Positions 26,231-34,006 of a stretch of 64,000 nucleotides of DNA are shown here, piece after piece. The DNA is from Bacillota bacterium (GTDB lineage Bacteria; Bacillota; Dethiobacteria; Dethiobacterales; Dethiobacteraceae), in contig JAAYMN010000096.1 of the NCBI GenBank assembly GCA_012521345.1, forward strand, positions 18,702 through 82,701. The letters are read 5' to 3'. The notes below the pieces were generated by a model. The model was not told the origin of the DNA and searched no databases. It saw only the letters and a list, made by a program, of their open reading frames with translations. How positions within the stretch are numbered: position 1 is the stretch's first letter; the number at the start of each line of letters is the position of its first letter. The position numbers and the translations under genes were made by a program.

Positions 26231-26752
26231 TAAGGCATATGACAGGGGGGAGGCGATTACCCAGCCGCCGTCCCGCGCCACCATTTTCAGCCGGATATAC
26301 TCGCTTGTTGTATAGGAGGTGGGCACTTTAATGTCGGCGACAATTTCTTTGGCGGAGGCGGAAACAATTTTAATTTCTTCAGCATTTTCCGGCTGCCAGA
26401 GAGGAAAGACAAAGCCCATTTCATACCCCCATGCAGAAAGCTGCTCATAATAAAAGCTGCTTAAGTCTCCGTCGAGCAGAGCTGCATCCCAGTAGGGTGC
26501 AAGCTGCGAGCGCACTTCCTGCCATGAGGGTTTGCTGCTGCCGTACAAATCTGCTTCAAAAGCGGCAGTGAAGATCCGGACTGTTTCAGCATGCGCCTCT
26601 GCTCCCAGCCGCAATAATTCATCAGCCGAGAGCACACCGCCGTCTGCCTGGGCTGCTGCCGTTACCCTGGCACTGCCCTGCAGGCATGTGCCCGTCAGGA
26701 TAACCAGGCAAAGCAGCATAAACAAAAGCATCGTCCGCCAACGAATTCTCAT
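26228..26752 (-). CDS. Secreted protein of unknown function
   Basis: I do not recognise this 174-residue product. A basic start (MRIRWR) precedes a hydrophobic signal segment at about 9-26, and an Ala-rich cleavage region (TAAAQA) follows, so it is probably exported. The LTGTC sequence is a poor lipobox. The mature part looks alpha/beta (helix around ELLRLGAEAHAETVRIF, then short strands such as EIVADIKVP and GGWVIAS), reminiscent of small NTF2-like or DUF4878-type extracellular domains, but no motif is decisive. It is a single gene, convergent with aroK. Confidence 0.7.
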   Translation of the reverse strand: MRIRWRTMLLFMLLCLVILTGTCLQGSARVTAAAQADGGVLSADELLRLGAEAHAETVRIFTAAFEADLYGSSKPSWQEVRSQLAPYWDAALLDGDLSSFYYEQLSAWGYEMGFVFPLWQPENAEEIKIVSASAKEIVADIKVPTSYTTSEYIRLKMVARDGGWVIASPLSYAL

Positions 26753-26818
26753 CGTGACTCCCTCCGTCTGCCGCTGTGCAGGATCTTTACGGTTGCATTA
26801 TACAACGGAACCATTTTC

Positions 26819-26838
26819 TAATTATGAAAGAATAATTA
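26819..26838. repeat. AT-rich inverted repeat between divergent genes
   Basis: TAATTAT (26819-26825) and ATAATTA (26832-26838) flank 6 bp in the 228-bp region between the secreted protein gene and the CPBP protease gene. A TATAAT-like element for the minus-strand gene lies at 26797-26802. It is a possible operator; the rest of the gap is AT-rich with no gene. Confidence 0.35.
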
Positions 26839-26980
26839 TATCTTCGCAACAAATCTTAAACTGTATTAAAAAATAGCGTCAAAAAATGCAAAAACCGGGA
26901 GAAGGCCGCCCGGCAGGAGATAGGGAAAGGCATATGGAATAATTAAATACTGGCTGTAATTTTTGGCAAAGGAGAAGACC

Positions 26981-27763
26981 GTGAATTCAAGCGCGCGCTA
27001 TCCCGCTTTTAAGCAGGGAGTATTCCTGCTCTTCCTGTTTCTCGTGCTGCAAATAGGCCTGATGATTATTTCTTTAACCCTGGAATTTTTTCTGCCCGGG
27101 CCGTTTCCGCCTTTTGTCAGAAACCTGATTCCGTTCATAGCCATTGTCATCATTCTTGCCCACGGCTGCAGGCAAAACGGTGAATCGTTCCGGCAGGCCT
27201 TTCCCGTCCGCCCCTTTCGCGCTGTCCTGCTGCCGCCCATGTTATTCGCATTGCTTGGCCTCAACATCATCGTCTCGGAGCTTGACAACCTGCTGCAACG
27301 GGTTCTGCCTGTCCCTGAGTGGTTTGCCAAGTTTTTTGCCGAGGGAGGGCCCGAGCTCCTGTTCATGCTGGTAGTCCTGGCTCCCGTACTGGAAGAATTG
27401 TTTTTCCGGGGGCTCATGCTGCGCGGCTTCTTGTCCCGTTACGGAGCGGCAAGGGCCATATTGGGATCGGCTTTGCTTTTTGCCGTGGCGCATTTCAATC
27501 CGTGGCAGTTTGCGGCCGCTTTCTGTGCCGGCCTGCTTTTCGGCTGGTGGTTTCTGCGCACCGGGTCGCTTTTGCCTTGCATGCTCGGGCATGCTGTCCA
27601 CAACGGCCTGCCTTTTTTGCTGTCGCTGCTTCAGCTTAAGATACCTGGCTATACTGAACCCGGCTCTTCCCAACCGTACTGGTTCGATTTGCTTGGCGTA
27701 CTGCTGCTTTTGGCCGGCATTCTGCTGCTGCGCAGGAAACTGGCGGAAAGTAACAGCACATAA
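26981..27763 (+). CDS. CPBP-family intramembrane glutamic protease
   Basis: The 260-residue membrane protein has about seven to eight helices and the CAAX-protease/bacteriocin-processing (ABI) signature: motif 1 EELFFRGLML near 135, motif 2 FAVAHFN near 168 and motif 3 LGHAVHN near 204. Members cut prenylated or membrane peptides, and some protect against bacteriocins. I set the start at GTG 26981, 6 nt after AAAGGAG. It is a single gene with its own terminator and no bacteriocin genes nearby, so its substrate is unknown. Confidence 0.88.
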   Translation: MNSSARYPAFKQGVFLLFLFLVLQIGLMIISLTLEFFLPGPFPPFVRNLIPFIAIVIILAHGCRQNGESFRQAFPVRPFRAVLLPPMLFALLGLNIIVSELDNLLQRVLPVPEWFAKFFAEGGPELLFMLVVLAPVLEELFFRGLMLRGFLSRYGAARAILGSALLFAVAHFNPWQFAAAFCAGLLFGWWFLRTGSLLPCMLGHAVHNGLPFLLSLLQLKIPGYTEPGSSQPYWFDLLGVLLLLAGILLLRRKLAESNST

Positions 27764-27797
27764 AAAGCCGGTCCCGGCAAAAGGGACTGGCTTTTTT
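27762..27797. terminator. Bidirectional terminator between protease and esterase genes
   Basis: AAAAAGCCGGTCCC (27762-27775) pairs with GGGACTGGCTTTTTT (27783-27797) around a GGCAAAA loop. It serves the two convergent genes. Confidence 0.85.
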
Positions 27798-27811
27798 CGG
27801 AAAACACCGTT

Positions 27812-28756
27812 TCAGCCGCGCAGGAAGCGATCCAGGAAAGCAAGATTTTTCTCCAGGTTCTCGCGGGTGAAAAAGACCGGGTCCGCATGTGCCGCTCCCT
27901 CCAGGATTTCAAGGAACACCTTGTCCCTGCCGATGGCATTTGCCAGCTTGGCTGCCAAAGCAACCGACTGCTCGCAGGGAACCACAAGGTCTTTTTTGCC
28001 ATGCTGGATGAAAAAGGGCGGCGCTTCTTTGGTAATATATGTTTCCGGATTAGCCGCACGGGCCGCATCCGGCGCATCTGTCACTCTGGCGCCGAGGAAG
28101 AGCTCTTCCAGGCTGCAGAGGCCGGGGGGCAGCGGTGCAACTCCCAAATCCTTAACCTGCCTGCTCATGGTCAGGAAATCGCAGGGGCCGTACCAGTCCA
28201 CCACGGCCTGAACGGCTGCAGAATAGCCGGGGGAGCCTAGGGCTTCATCATTAAGCTGCCCTGCGGCTGCTGAGGTGGCTGCCAGGGCGGCCAGGTGACC
28301 GCCGGCCGAATCTCCCCAGAGGGCGATGCGCTCCGGCAGCAGGTTATACTGCTTTGCCTGCCGTCGCAGCCAGCGGATGGCCGTTTTGACTTCATAAACC
28401 TGCAAGGGGAATTCCGCCTTGTCGCTTAATGTATAGTCCACGGCGACAAGGGCATACCCCCGCTCCAGTACATAAAACAACGGTTCCATGGTGATTGACC
28501 GTTTATGTCCCATAAACCAGCCGCCGCCATGGATGTAAACAATGACGGGAAACGGGCCGCTTCCTGTTTCCGGCAGGTAAATGTCCAGCGTCTGCCCGCC
28601 CGCTTTGTCGGTGTAAGGCACATCCAGCCATTTGCGGCTGAATCTGTCTACTTTCACTGCAGGGGGCACGATAAAATCGCCCAAAAGCTTCCGCCATTGC
28701 GCCACGTGCTGCGCTTTCGGCACTCCCCCGATCATGATTTCCTGCCTTGTGTCCAT
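27812..28756 (-). CDS. Alpha/beta hydrolase (esterase, BD-FAE/HSL-like)
   Basis: This 314-residue cytoplasmic serine hydrolase has the oxyanion motif YIHGGGWF near residue 75, the nucleophile elbow GDSAGG near 152, an Asp in KKDLVVP near 252 and a His in GAAHADP near 290, a complete Ser-Asp-His triad. The family hydrolyses short-chain or carbohydrate esters. The start at ATG 28756 follows GGGGGGAT. It is a single gene, divergent from pyrB. Confidence 0.87.
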   Translation of the reverse strand: MDTRQEIMIGGVPKAQHVAQWRKLLGDFIVPPAVKVDRFSRKWLDVPYTDKAGGQTLDIYLPETGSGPFPVIVYIHGGGWFMGHKRSITMEPLFYVLERGYALVAVDYTLSDKAEFPLQVYEVKTAIRWLRRQAKQYNLLPERIALWGDSAGGHLAALAATSAAAGQLNDEALGSPGYSAAVQAVVDWYGPCDFLTMSRQVKDLGVAPLPPGLCSLEELFLGARVTDAPDAARAANPETYITKEAPPFFIQHGKKDLVVPCEQSVALAAKLANAIGRDKVFLEILEGAAHADPVFFTRENLEKNLAFLDRFLRG

Positions 28757-28879
28757 CAAATCCCCCCAATGAATGGTTTTTCCTCTCCTGGATAATTATA
28801 CCTTAGGGGCAGTGGAAAAACAACCTGCACAGGCGCAGAACAAAAAGGAGAATATGGCGCCGGCTTGTCCAGGTGCATA

Positions 28880-28908
28880 TTGACCGGGAGGGGAAAGGAC
28901 CATACAAT
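28880..28908 (+). promoter_or_regulatory. Sigma-A promoter of pyrB-aroD
   Basis: TTGACC (28880-28885) and TACAAT (28903-28908) are spaced exactly 17 bp apart, 65 bp before pyrB. Confidence 0.65.
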
Positions 28909-28922
28909 GAAAGCAGAAAAAA

Positions 28923-28948
28923 GCAGCCGGCGGCAAAAGATCGGCTGC
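28923..28948 (+). promoter_or_regulatory. Leader hairpin upstream of pyrB
   Basis: GCAGCCG (28923-28929) and CGGCTGC (28942-28948) are perfect 7-bp arms around 12 nt, located between promoter and ribosome site. There is no T-run, so it is not a classical attenuator. Control of translation or mRNA stability is possible (inference). Confidence 0.4.
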
Positions 28949-28973
28949 AATCCGCCTAGTATGGAGGAGTATT

Positions 28974-29885
28974 ATGTATCATGTTATAAGCTGTGACCAG
29001 TTCAGCAGGGACGACCTGGAAAGCATTTTCCGGCTGACGGACGCCATCCGAGCGCAGCCAAAGGCTTTTCAGGCGGCCCTGGCCGGGAAAATTGTCGCCA
29101 CTGTTTTTTACGAGCCCAGTACCAGGACAAGGCTTTCTTTTGAGGCAGCGGTCCTGCGCCTGGGCGGGAACGTGATCAGTACGGAAAATGCCAAGGAAAT
29201 GTCTTCGGCCATTAAAGGCGAGAGCCTGCCGGACACAATCCGCGTCATCGGCGGCTATTGCGACGCCATTGTCCTGCGGCATCCCGACATCAGGTCGGCG
29301 GAAGATGCGGCCCGGGTGTCACAGGTGCCCGTTATCAATGCGGGCAGCGGCAGCGGGGAACATCCCACGCAGGCTATACTGGATGTTTATACCATTTACC
29401 AGTACAGGAAAAAAATCGACGGGCTGGCGATTGCTGTTATGGGCGATCTGCTTTTCGGCCGGACAGTCCACTCCCTGGTAAAGCTGCTCGCTTTATACGA
29501 AGACATAACCATTTATGGCCTAAGCCGTGACGTTTTAAGCCTGCCGGATGATTATGCCACCTACCTGGCGGCCAGGGGCGTCCGCTACATACCCTGCCGC
29601 TCTCTCCGTGAGATTCCGCCGGAAGTTGATGTGCTCTACCATACGCGCACGCAAACGGAACGGTTTGCCAACACCGACCTGCAAATTGAAGAATTTGTCA
29701 TCGACAAGAAAGCGCTGGATTATTTTTCTCCCCGTACCATCCTGATGCACCCCCTGCCCCGCAGGCATGAAATTGCGCCGGATGTGGACGGGGACAAGCG
29801 GGCGGTGTTTTTCGCCCAGTCGCATTACGGCATGTATGTGCGCATGAGCCTGTTGCACAGCATCTTGGCGGGCAATGAGGGCTGA
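28974..29885 (+). CDS. pyrB: Aspartate carbamoyltransferase catalytic subunit
   Basis: The enzyme condenses carbamoyl phosphate and aspartate in pyrimidine synthesis. The 303-residue product has the carbamoyl-phosphate loop FYEPSTRTRLSFE near residue 45, the GEHPTQAILD motif near 130 and the C-terminal MHPLPRRHEI. The phosphate-site lysine loop is present (AKEMSSAIKGES). No pyrI regulatory subunit or other pyr gene follows; instead aroD begins 2 nt after the stop. A TGGAGGAG site precedes the ATG. Confidence 0.94.
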   Translation: MYHVISCDQFSRDDLESIFRLTDAIRAQPKAFQAALAGKIVATVFYEPSTRTRLSFEAAVLRLGGNVISTENAKEMSSAIKGESLPDTIRVIGGYCDAIVLRHPDIRSAEDAARVSQVPVINAGSGSGEHPTQAILDVYTIYQYRKKIDGLAIAVMGDLLFGRTVHSLVKLLALYEDITIYGLSRDVLSLPDDYATYLAARGVRYIPCRSLREIPPEVDVLYHTRTQTERFANTDLQIEEFVIDKKALDYFSPRTILMHPLPRRHEIAPDVDGDKRAVFFAQSHYGMYVRMSLLHSILAGNEG

Positions 29886-29887
29886 AA

Positions 29888-30637
29888 ATGAAAGTGGTGC
29901 AGGTAAGGGATTGTACAATTGGCGGAGGCAGGGCTAAAATCTGCGTTCCTCTCACCGGAGGGACACTGCCAGGCCTGCTGGCGGAGGCCCGTGAGGTGGC
30001 GGCCCTGCAACCTGATCTGGTCGAATGGCGGGCCGACTTTTTCCAAGCTGTTCATGACTGTCGGCAGGTACTGGCGGTACTCCGCCGGCTGCGTGCCGCT
30101 GTGGGGAACCTGCCGCTTATTTTTACCTGCCGCGATCAGCAGGAAGGCGGCCTCCAGGAAATGGCAACGGCAGCCAGGGTAGAGCTGCTGCTGGCTGCCG
30201 TCGAAAGCGGTGATACCGACCTGGTGGATATTGAACTGCTTTCCGGCAAGGACAACGTTCGCGACGTTGTGGACCTGGCCCGAAAGCATGGCGTGCACGT
30301 TATTGTTTCCTGTCATGACTTTGTCAAAACGCCGCCGGTGGAGGAAATGGTCGGTATTCTGCGCCGTGAGCAGGACCTTGGGGCGGATCTTGTCAAGCTG
30401 GCCGTCATGCCCGGGACTTCCCGGGATGTGCTGCACCTGTTAGAGACTACGCTTCTTTTTAAGGAAAAATACGCGCAGGTGCCCGTCATTACCATGGCCA
30501 TGTCCGGCCTGGGACTGATCAGCCGCCTGGCCGGCGCCGCATTCGGGTCGGATATAACTTTTGCCTCCTGCCGCAGGCAATCGGCCCCGGGGCAGGTTCC
30601 CCTGGAACTGCTGCGGGAAATACAGCTTTTAACTTAA
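29888..30637 (+). CDS. aroD: 3-dehydroquinate dehydratase, type I
   Basis: This 249-residue enzyme forms 3-dehydroshikimate by way of a Schiff base. The substrate Arg/Glu motif VEWRADF is near residue 45, TCRDQQEGG near 81, the catalytic His in SCHDF near 142 and the Schiff-base Lys in ADLVKLAVMP near 170. Its ATG lies 2 nt after the pyrB stop, so the two are probably one transcript. The pairing of a pyrimidine and a shikimate gene is unusual and suggests a rearranged aro cluster. Confidence 0.94.
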   Translation: MKVVQVRDCTIGGGRAKICVPLTGGTLPGLLAEAREVAALQPDLVEWRADFFQAVHDCRQVLAVLRRLRAAVGNLPLIFTCRDQQEGGLQEMATAARVELLLAAVESGDTDLVDIELLSGKDNVRDVVDLARKHGVHVIVSCHDFVKTPPVEEMVGILRREQDLGADLVKLAVMPGTSRDVLHLLETTLLFKEKYAQVPVITMAMSGLGLISRLAGAAFGSDITFASCRRQSAPGQVPLELLREIQLLT

Positions 30638-30705
30638 AAGGCAGGCACATTATTGTACCTACCTTGCTCCTGCCGCAATTTGCGCGACAGCCTGGCCTGT
30701 TCTTT

Positions 30706-31149
30706 CTAGGACAAAATTTTTCCCATCAGGCTGATAATGGTATTGCATGCATGGAAAAACTGCTCCCGCTCGGCGGCGGAAAGCACGCTAAACTTGGCGT
30801 CAAAGTATTGCCTGATGGCGGCATCAAGCTCCCTGACGTAGGCTTTCCCTTTGGCCGTTAATTCCAGAATGGTTTTCCGCTTGTCCGCAGCGTCCGGTTT
30901 GCGTATCAGGTAGTCCATTGTTTCCAGCGTATCCACGATATGTGTAAATGAGCCCTTTTCGACGCCGGTAAATTTGCTTAACTCGGTCATGCATTTGTCG
31001 TGATGCATGTTCACTGCGATCAGTGTTCGCTCCTGTGATTTATTGAGCAAGCGGGCGGATTCCTGTTTCCAGAAGCCGTCCAGGAGTTCAAATTTCAAAC
31101 GGGGAATGGCCCACAGCAGCTTGAGCAACTGAGCTTCCGATATTTCCAC
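30706..31149 (-). CDS. MarR-family transcriptional regulator
   Basis: The 147-residue winged-helix protein has the MarR core near residues 45-110: recognition region CMTELSKFTGVEKGSFTHIVDTLE and a wing ending in DKRKTILELT. MarR dimers typically repress efflux or stress genes and release DNA on ligand binding. No transporter gene adjoins it, so its regulon lies elsewhere; the GTTAG operator before the MATE gene at 58.5 kb is one candidate site (speculative). Confidence 0.88.
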   Translation of the reverse strand: MEISEAQLLKLLWAIPRLKFELLDGFWKQESARLLNKSQERTLIAVNMHHDKCMTELSKFTGVEKGSFTHIVDTLETMDYLIRKPDAADKRKTILELTAKGKAYVRELDAAIRQYFDAKFSVLSAAEREQFFHACNTIISLMGKILS

Positions 31150-31194
31150 ATGCGCACCTCATTTCGCGTGGCAGTTTGCATAACAACCATGCTT

Positions 31195-31365
31195 TCATAT
31201 TATAGCTGAAATCACGCGCCGGCAACAAGCTTTTTGGCAAATTTCCCGCAGGCAGCCGTTCTGATGGGCGGCTTTTGCGCGCTTGTGGCCCTGCGGCTCC
31301 TGCTTTTGGCCGCTGTAGAGTGCCTCGGCCGGGCAGCTTGCCACGCAGGTGGCATAATCCGGTTG
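31195..31365 (-). pseudogene. Possible remnant of a ferredoxin-type [4Fe-4S] subunit
   Basis: In one minus-strand frame, between a stop at 31366-31368 and a stop at 31195-31197, 56 codons begin PDYATCVASCPAEALYSG. This matches the C-x2-C-x3-CP-x-x-AL half of a bacterial ferredoxin cluster site as found in DMSO-reductase-type iron-sulfur subunits. No start codon or first half of the motif is present. It is either a decayed gene fragment or a chance match in GC-rich DNA. Confidence 0.25.
31199..31228 (-). promoter_or_regulatory. Promoter of the marR gene
   Basis: Read on the minus strand, TTGTTG (31223-31228) and TATAAT (31199-31204) are 18 bp apart, and the marR start lies 50 bp further on. 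An imperfect dyad, GTTGTTATGCAAAC on the minus strand, at 31174-31187 could be an autoregulatory operator. Confidence 0.5.
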
Positions 31366-31370
31366 TCAGG

Positions 31371-32477
31371 TCAGGAAAGATTGTTGGCGCTGATAATTTG
31401 CTCAACGCTGACGCCGAAGCGTTTTGCCAGGGAGTAAAGAGTATCGCCGGCCTTTACTGTGACGGTGATGCCGCCTGTTGCGGGCGGCAGCATTTCATTG
31501 ACCGGCACCAGGGTGTAGCCTTGCTCCCGCAGGCCGGTGATAATGGCGGGCAGCGCCTCTACCGTGTGGTAGCCGCCGAGATGCATCAGGATAATGCCTT
31601 TGTGGGAAGCATTGTCCAGCACCCTGTCAATCAGGTATTGCGTTGTAACTTCCCGGCCGCCTATTTCTTCCGCCCAGTCGTGGCTGTCAACGGTCCATAA
31701 AACAGTGTAGGGATAGCCTTCCCTGCCTGCAATGTCAAGCAGTGTTTCATTATACTCGCCGTAAGGGGGGCGGAAGAGACAGGGCGTTCTGCCTGTGACC
31801 CGGGTGATGAGGCGGGTGGATTCCCGCATTTCAGCGACAATTTCCTCTGCGCTCATATTAATTAGATGCCCGTGCGTCAGGGAGTGATTTTCAATCACGT
31901 GGCCGTGGCGGACAATTTCCTCCGCCAGGCGGGGATGGGCTTCCACCCAGCGGGCACGTGCAAAAAAGGTGCATTTTACGTCATATTCAGCCAAAACGGC
32001 AAGTAAATCTTCCGTCTGTTCATATAGCCAGCCGGCATCAAAGGTGAGGGCGATTTGCTTATCCGCCACTTCCGCCAGGCCTTCCCTGATGACCTGTGAC
32101 TTGCCCCGGGCAATGCCGCTTGCCTGCGGGATGATTAGTTCCTGCCCGGCGTAAATAACGGGAACCTGCCTGTCAGGTTCGGGCTCCGGTTCTGTTTCGT
32201 CCCCGGGGATCGGTGTTTCTTCCCCGCCTGGCCCTGGATCATCCCCCGGCTCGGGTGTCTCGCCGGGCCCAGGCTGCGGCTCTTCCGCCGGCCCGGGCGC
32301 ATCAGGCTGTGCCGGCGGTGCGGCAGGCGGTTCCGCCTCCGGCCTGCCTGACCAGGCTGCAATGAGTTTTGCCGGCAGCGGCGTGGCAAAAACAATAATA
32401 ATGCCGGCAACAAGCAGCACACAGGCCGCGGAGAGTACCAGCCATTTTTTTCTGTCAATTTTTTTTGCCCGTAACAT
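31371..32477 (-). CDS. Polysaccharide deacetylase with C-terminal LysM domain
   Basis: The 368-residue product is anchored by one N-terminal helix (about 10-30). A Pro/Glu/Gly-rich linker (about 35-105) leads to a NodB deacetylase domain (about 135-325) with metal ligands in ENHSLTH and motif 1 TFDAGW, where the usual second Asp is Ala. RPPYGEYN (motif 3), DSHDW and ILMHLGG (motif 5) follow. A LysM peptidoglycan-binding motif closes the protein (GDTLYSLAKRFGVSVEQIISAN). It probably removes acetyl groups from cell-wall glycans outside the membrane. The start at ATG 32477 follows AGGAGGAAG. Confidence 0.87.
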   Translation of the reverse strand: MLRAKKIDRKKWLVLSAACVLLVAGIIIVFATPLPAKLIAAWSGRPEAEPPAAPPAQPDAPGPAEEPQPGPGETPEPGDDPGPGGEETPIPGDETEPEPEPDRQVPVIYAGQELIIPQASGIARGKSQVIREGLAEVADKQIALTFDAGWLYEQTEDLLAVLAEYDVKCTFFARARWVEAHPRLAEEIVRHGHVIENHSLTHGHLINMSAEEIVAEMRESTRLITRVTGRTPCLFRPPYGEYNETLLDIAGREGYPYTVLWTVDSHDWAEEIGGREVTTQYLIDRVLDNASHKGIILMHLGGYHTVEALPAIITGLREQGYTLVPVNEMLPPATGGITVTVKAGDTLYSLAKRFGVSVEQIISANNLS

Positions 32478-32633
32478 GGCGCTTCCTCCTGTTGCTTGTA
32501 AAGTATGCAAGGGGAGCCGTTACTGCCATTGTAGCGGGCAAAAAAGAAGGGCGGCTTAATTATTCATATTTTTTTCTTTATATAAATTAATTTTTACTAA
32601 GATTAAAGGCATTAACTGCTGCCGGAGGAACTT

Positions 32634-32667
32634 GCTGCCTGCAAGGAGGAAGCGGCTTGCCGGCAGC
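32634..32667 (+). promoter_or_regulatory. Leader hairpin of bioY with a Shine-Dalgarno-like loop
   Basis: GCTGCCTGCAAG (32634-32645) pairs with CTTGCCGGCAGC (32656-32667), one mismatch, around the loop GAGGAAGCGG. An alternative in-frame TTG start of bioY at 32657 would lie in its 3' arm. No BirA-type palindrome or known riboswitch is visible. Confidence 0.4.
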
Positions 32668-32710
32668 GAATATTACAATCCTGCCAGTTTTTTCTGCAGG
32701 AGGCCGCAGC

Positions 32711-33256
32711 ATGCGTAAAACTGCTCTGCGCGAATATGTGGCCGGTGCGCTTTTTGCCGCCCTGACGGCGCTTTTGGCTTATGTGGCCATTCCTCTGCCG
32801 GGCGGGCTGCCGCCCGTGACCGGGCAGTCCCTGGCCGTCATGCTGTCCGGCCTGCTTCTGGGTGCCCGCGGCGGCGCCACGAGCCAGCTGGTTTACCTCC
32901 TGCTTGGCGTCAGCGGGCTGCCTGTTTTTGCCGGCGGCAAAAGCGGTCTTCAGGTCCTTGCGGGACCAACAGGCGGTTTTATCTGGGGTTTTGTCCTGGG
33001 CGCCTACCTGACAGGCAGGCTGACGGAAAACCACAAGCAGCCGTCAGTGCTGCGCCTTTTGGGAGCCGCTTTCGCGGGCGGCATCTGCGCCGTCTACGTG
33101 CCGGGCATCATACAGCTGGCCTGGCTTCTGAAACTGTCGCCCGGCAAAGCCCTCCTGGCCATGCTGCCTTACTTGCCGGGCGACCTGCTGAAAGCGGCCG
33201 TCTCCGTTTTTCTGGCGGCAAAGGCCGGACCGGCCGTCCGCCGGGGAAGGCAGTGA
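32711..33256 (+). CDS. bioY: BioY-type biotin transporter (ECF S component)
   Basis: This 181-residue integral membrane protein binds biotin as the substrate-specific unit of an ECF transporter. About six helices are seen, with the family segments YVAIPLPGGLPPVTGQSLAVML, LLGARGGATSQLVYLLLGVSGLPVFAGG and GPTGGFIWGF. No ecfA or ecfT gene is nearby, so it probably shares an energising module coded elsewhere or works alone. ATG 32711 follows GCAGGAGG; an in-frame TTG at 32657 also has a ribosome site, 18 codons upstream. thiE follows 42 nt later. Confidence 0.9.
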   Translation: MRKTALREYVAGALFAALTALLAYVAIPLPGGLPPVTGQSLAVMLSGLLLGARGGATSQLVYLLLGVSGLPVFAGGKSGLQVLAGPTGGFIWGFVLGAYLTGRLTENHKQPSVLRLLGAAFAGGICAVYVPGIIQLAWLLKLSPGKALLAMLPYLPGDLLKAAVSVFLAAKAGPAVRRGRQ

Positions 33257-33298
33257 GTTTTTATTTCATTTGTCCGCAAAAGAAGGTGGTGAAAACCG

Positions 33299-33937
33299 GT
33301 GCGCTCATTGCCGCAGACCGATCTTTACGGTATTACCTGTGAAGCTTTGTCCCGGGGCAGGGACAACCTGACAGTCGTCAGGGAGTTGCTTGCCGCCGGC
33401 GTCAGGATTATTCAATACAGGGAAAAAACGAAAACAAAAAAAGAAAAATATGCCGAATGCTTGGCTCTCAGCCAAATGTGCCGGGAAGCGGGTGCCCTGT
33501 TTGTGGTGAACGATGACGTGGACCTGGCCCTCCTAACCGGAGCCGGCGCCGTGCATGTCGGCCAGGACGACCTGCCGGCCGATGCAGTGAGAAAGCTGGT
33601 GGGGCCGGATGTTATTGTGGGCGTTTCTGCGAGCAGCATGGAAGAAGCGCACGATGCCGTGGCCCGGGGCGCCGATTACCTGGGGGTCGGCCCCATCTAC
33701 CGGACGGCGACCAAGGAAGATGCGGGGGAGGCGGTAGGGCTGGACTTGTTGCAGGAGATAGCCCGCACCTTTACGCTGCCGCTCGTGGCCATTGGCGGCA
33801 TAACACCGGATAATATCAGGGAAGTGATGCGGCGCGGCGCCGCCTGCGCCGCCATGATTTCCGCCCTGGTGGGAGCCGAGGATATCGCGGCCGCCGTGCA
33901 GGCTGCGCGGCGAAACCTGTCCGGCGACGGCCGTTAA
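33299..33937 (+). CDS. thiE: Thiamine-phosphate synthase
   Basis: The 212-residue TIM-barrel enzyme joins hydroxymethylpyrimidine diphosphate to the thiazole phosphate. Family blocks are IQYREKTKTKKE near residue 41, VNDDVDLAL near 74, GADGVHVGQDDLP-like VHVGQDD near 86 and GVGPIYRTATKEDA near 125, then IGGIT near 168. The GTG start follows AAGGTGGTGA. No TPP riboswitch fits in the 42-bp gap behind bioY, and no other thi biosynthesis gene is near except thiL at 49 kb. Confidence 0.93.
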   Translation: MRSLPQTDLYGITCEALSRGRDNLTVVRELLAAGVRIIQYREKTKTKKEKYAECLALSQMCREAGALFVVNDDVDLALLTGAGAVHVGQDDLPADAVRKLVGPDVIVGVSASSMEEAHDAVARGADYLGVGPIYRTATKEDAGEAVGLDLLQEIARTFTLPLVAIGGITPDNIREVMRRGAACAAMISALVGAEDIAAAVQAARRNLSGDGR

Positions 33938-34006
33938 AGCGGAAGCGCCGGCCTGTGCCGGGGGAATAAGCTCTGTTTGAGGCAATCTTTTGACAAAGGG
34001 ATGAAA

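Noticed and set aside
33257..33298. TPP riboswitch before thiE
   Set aside because: The gap is only 42 bp and contains just the ribosome site.
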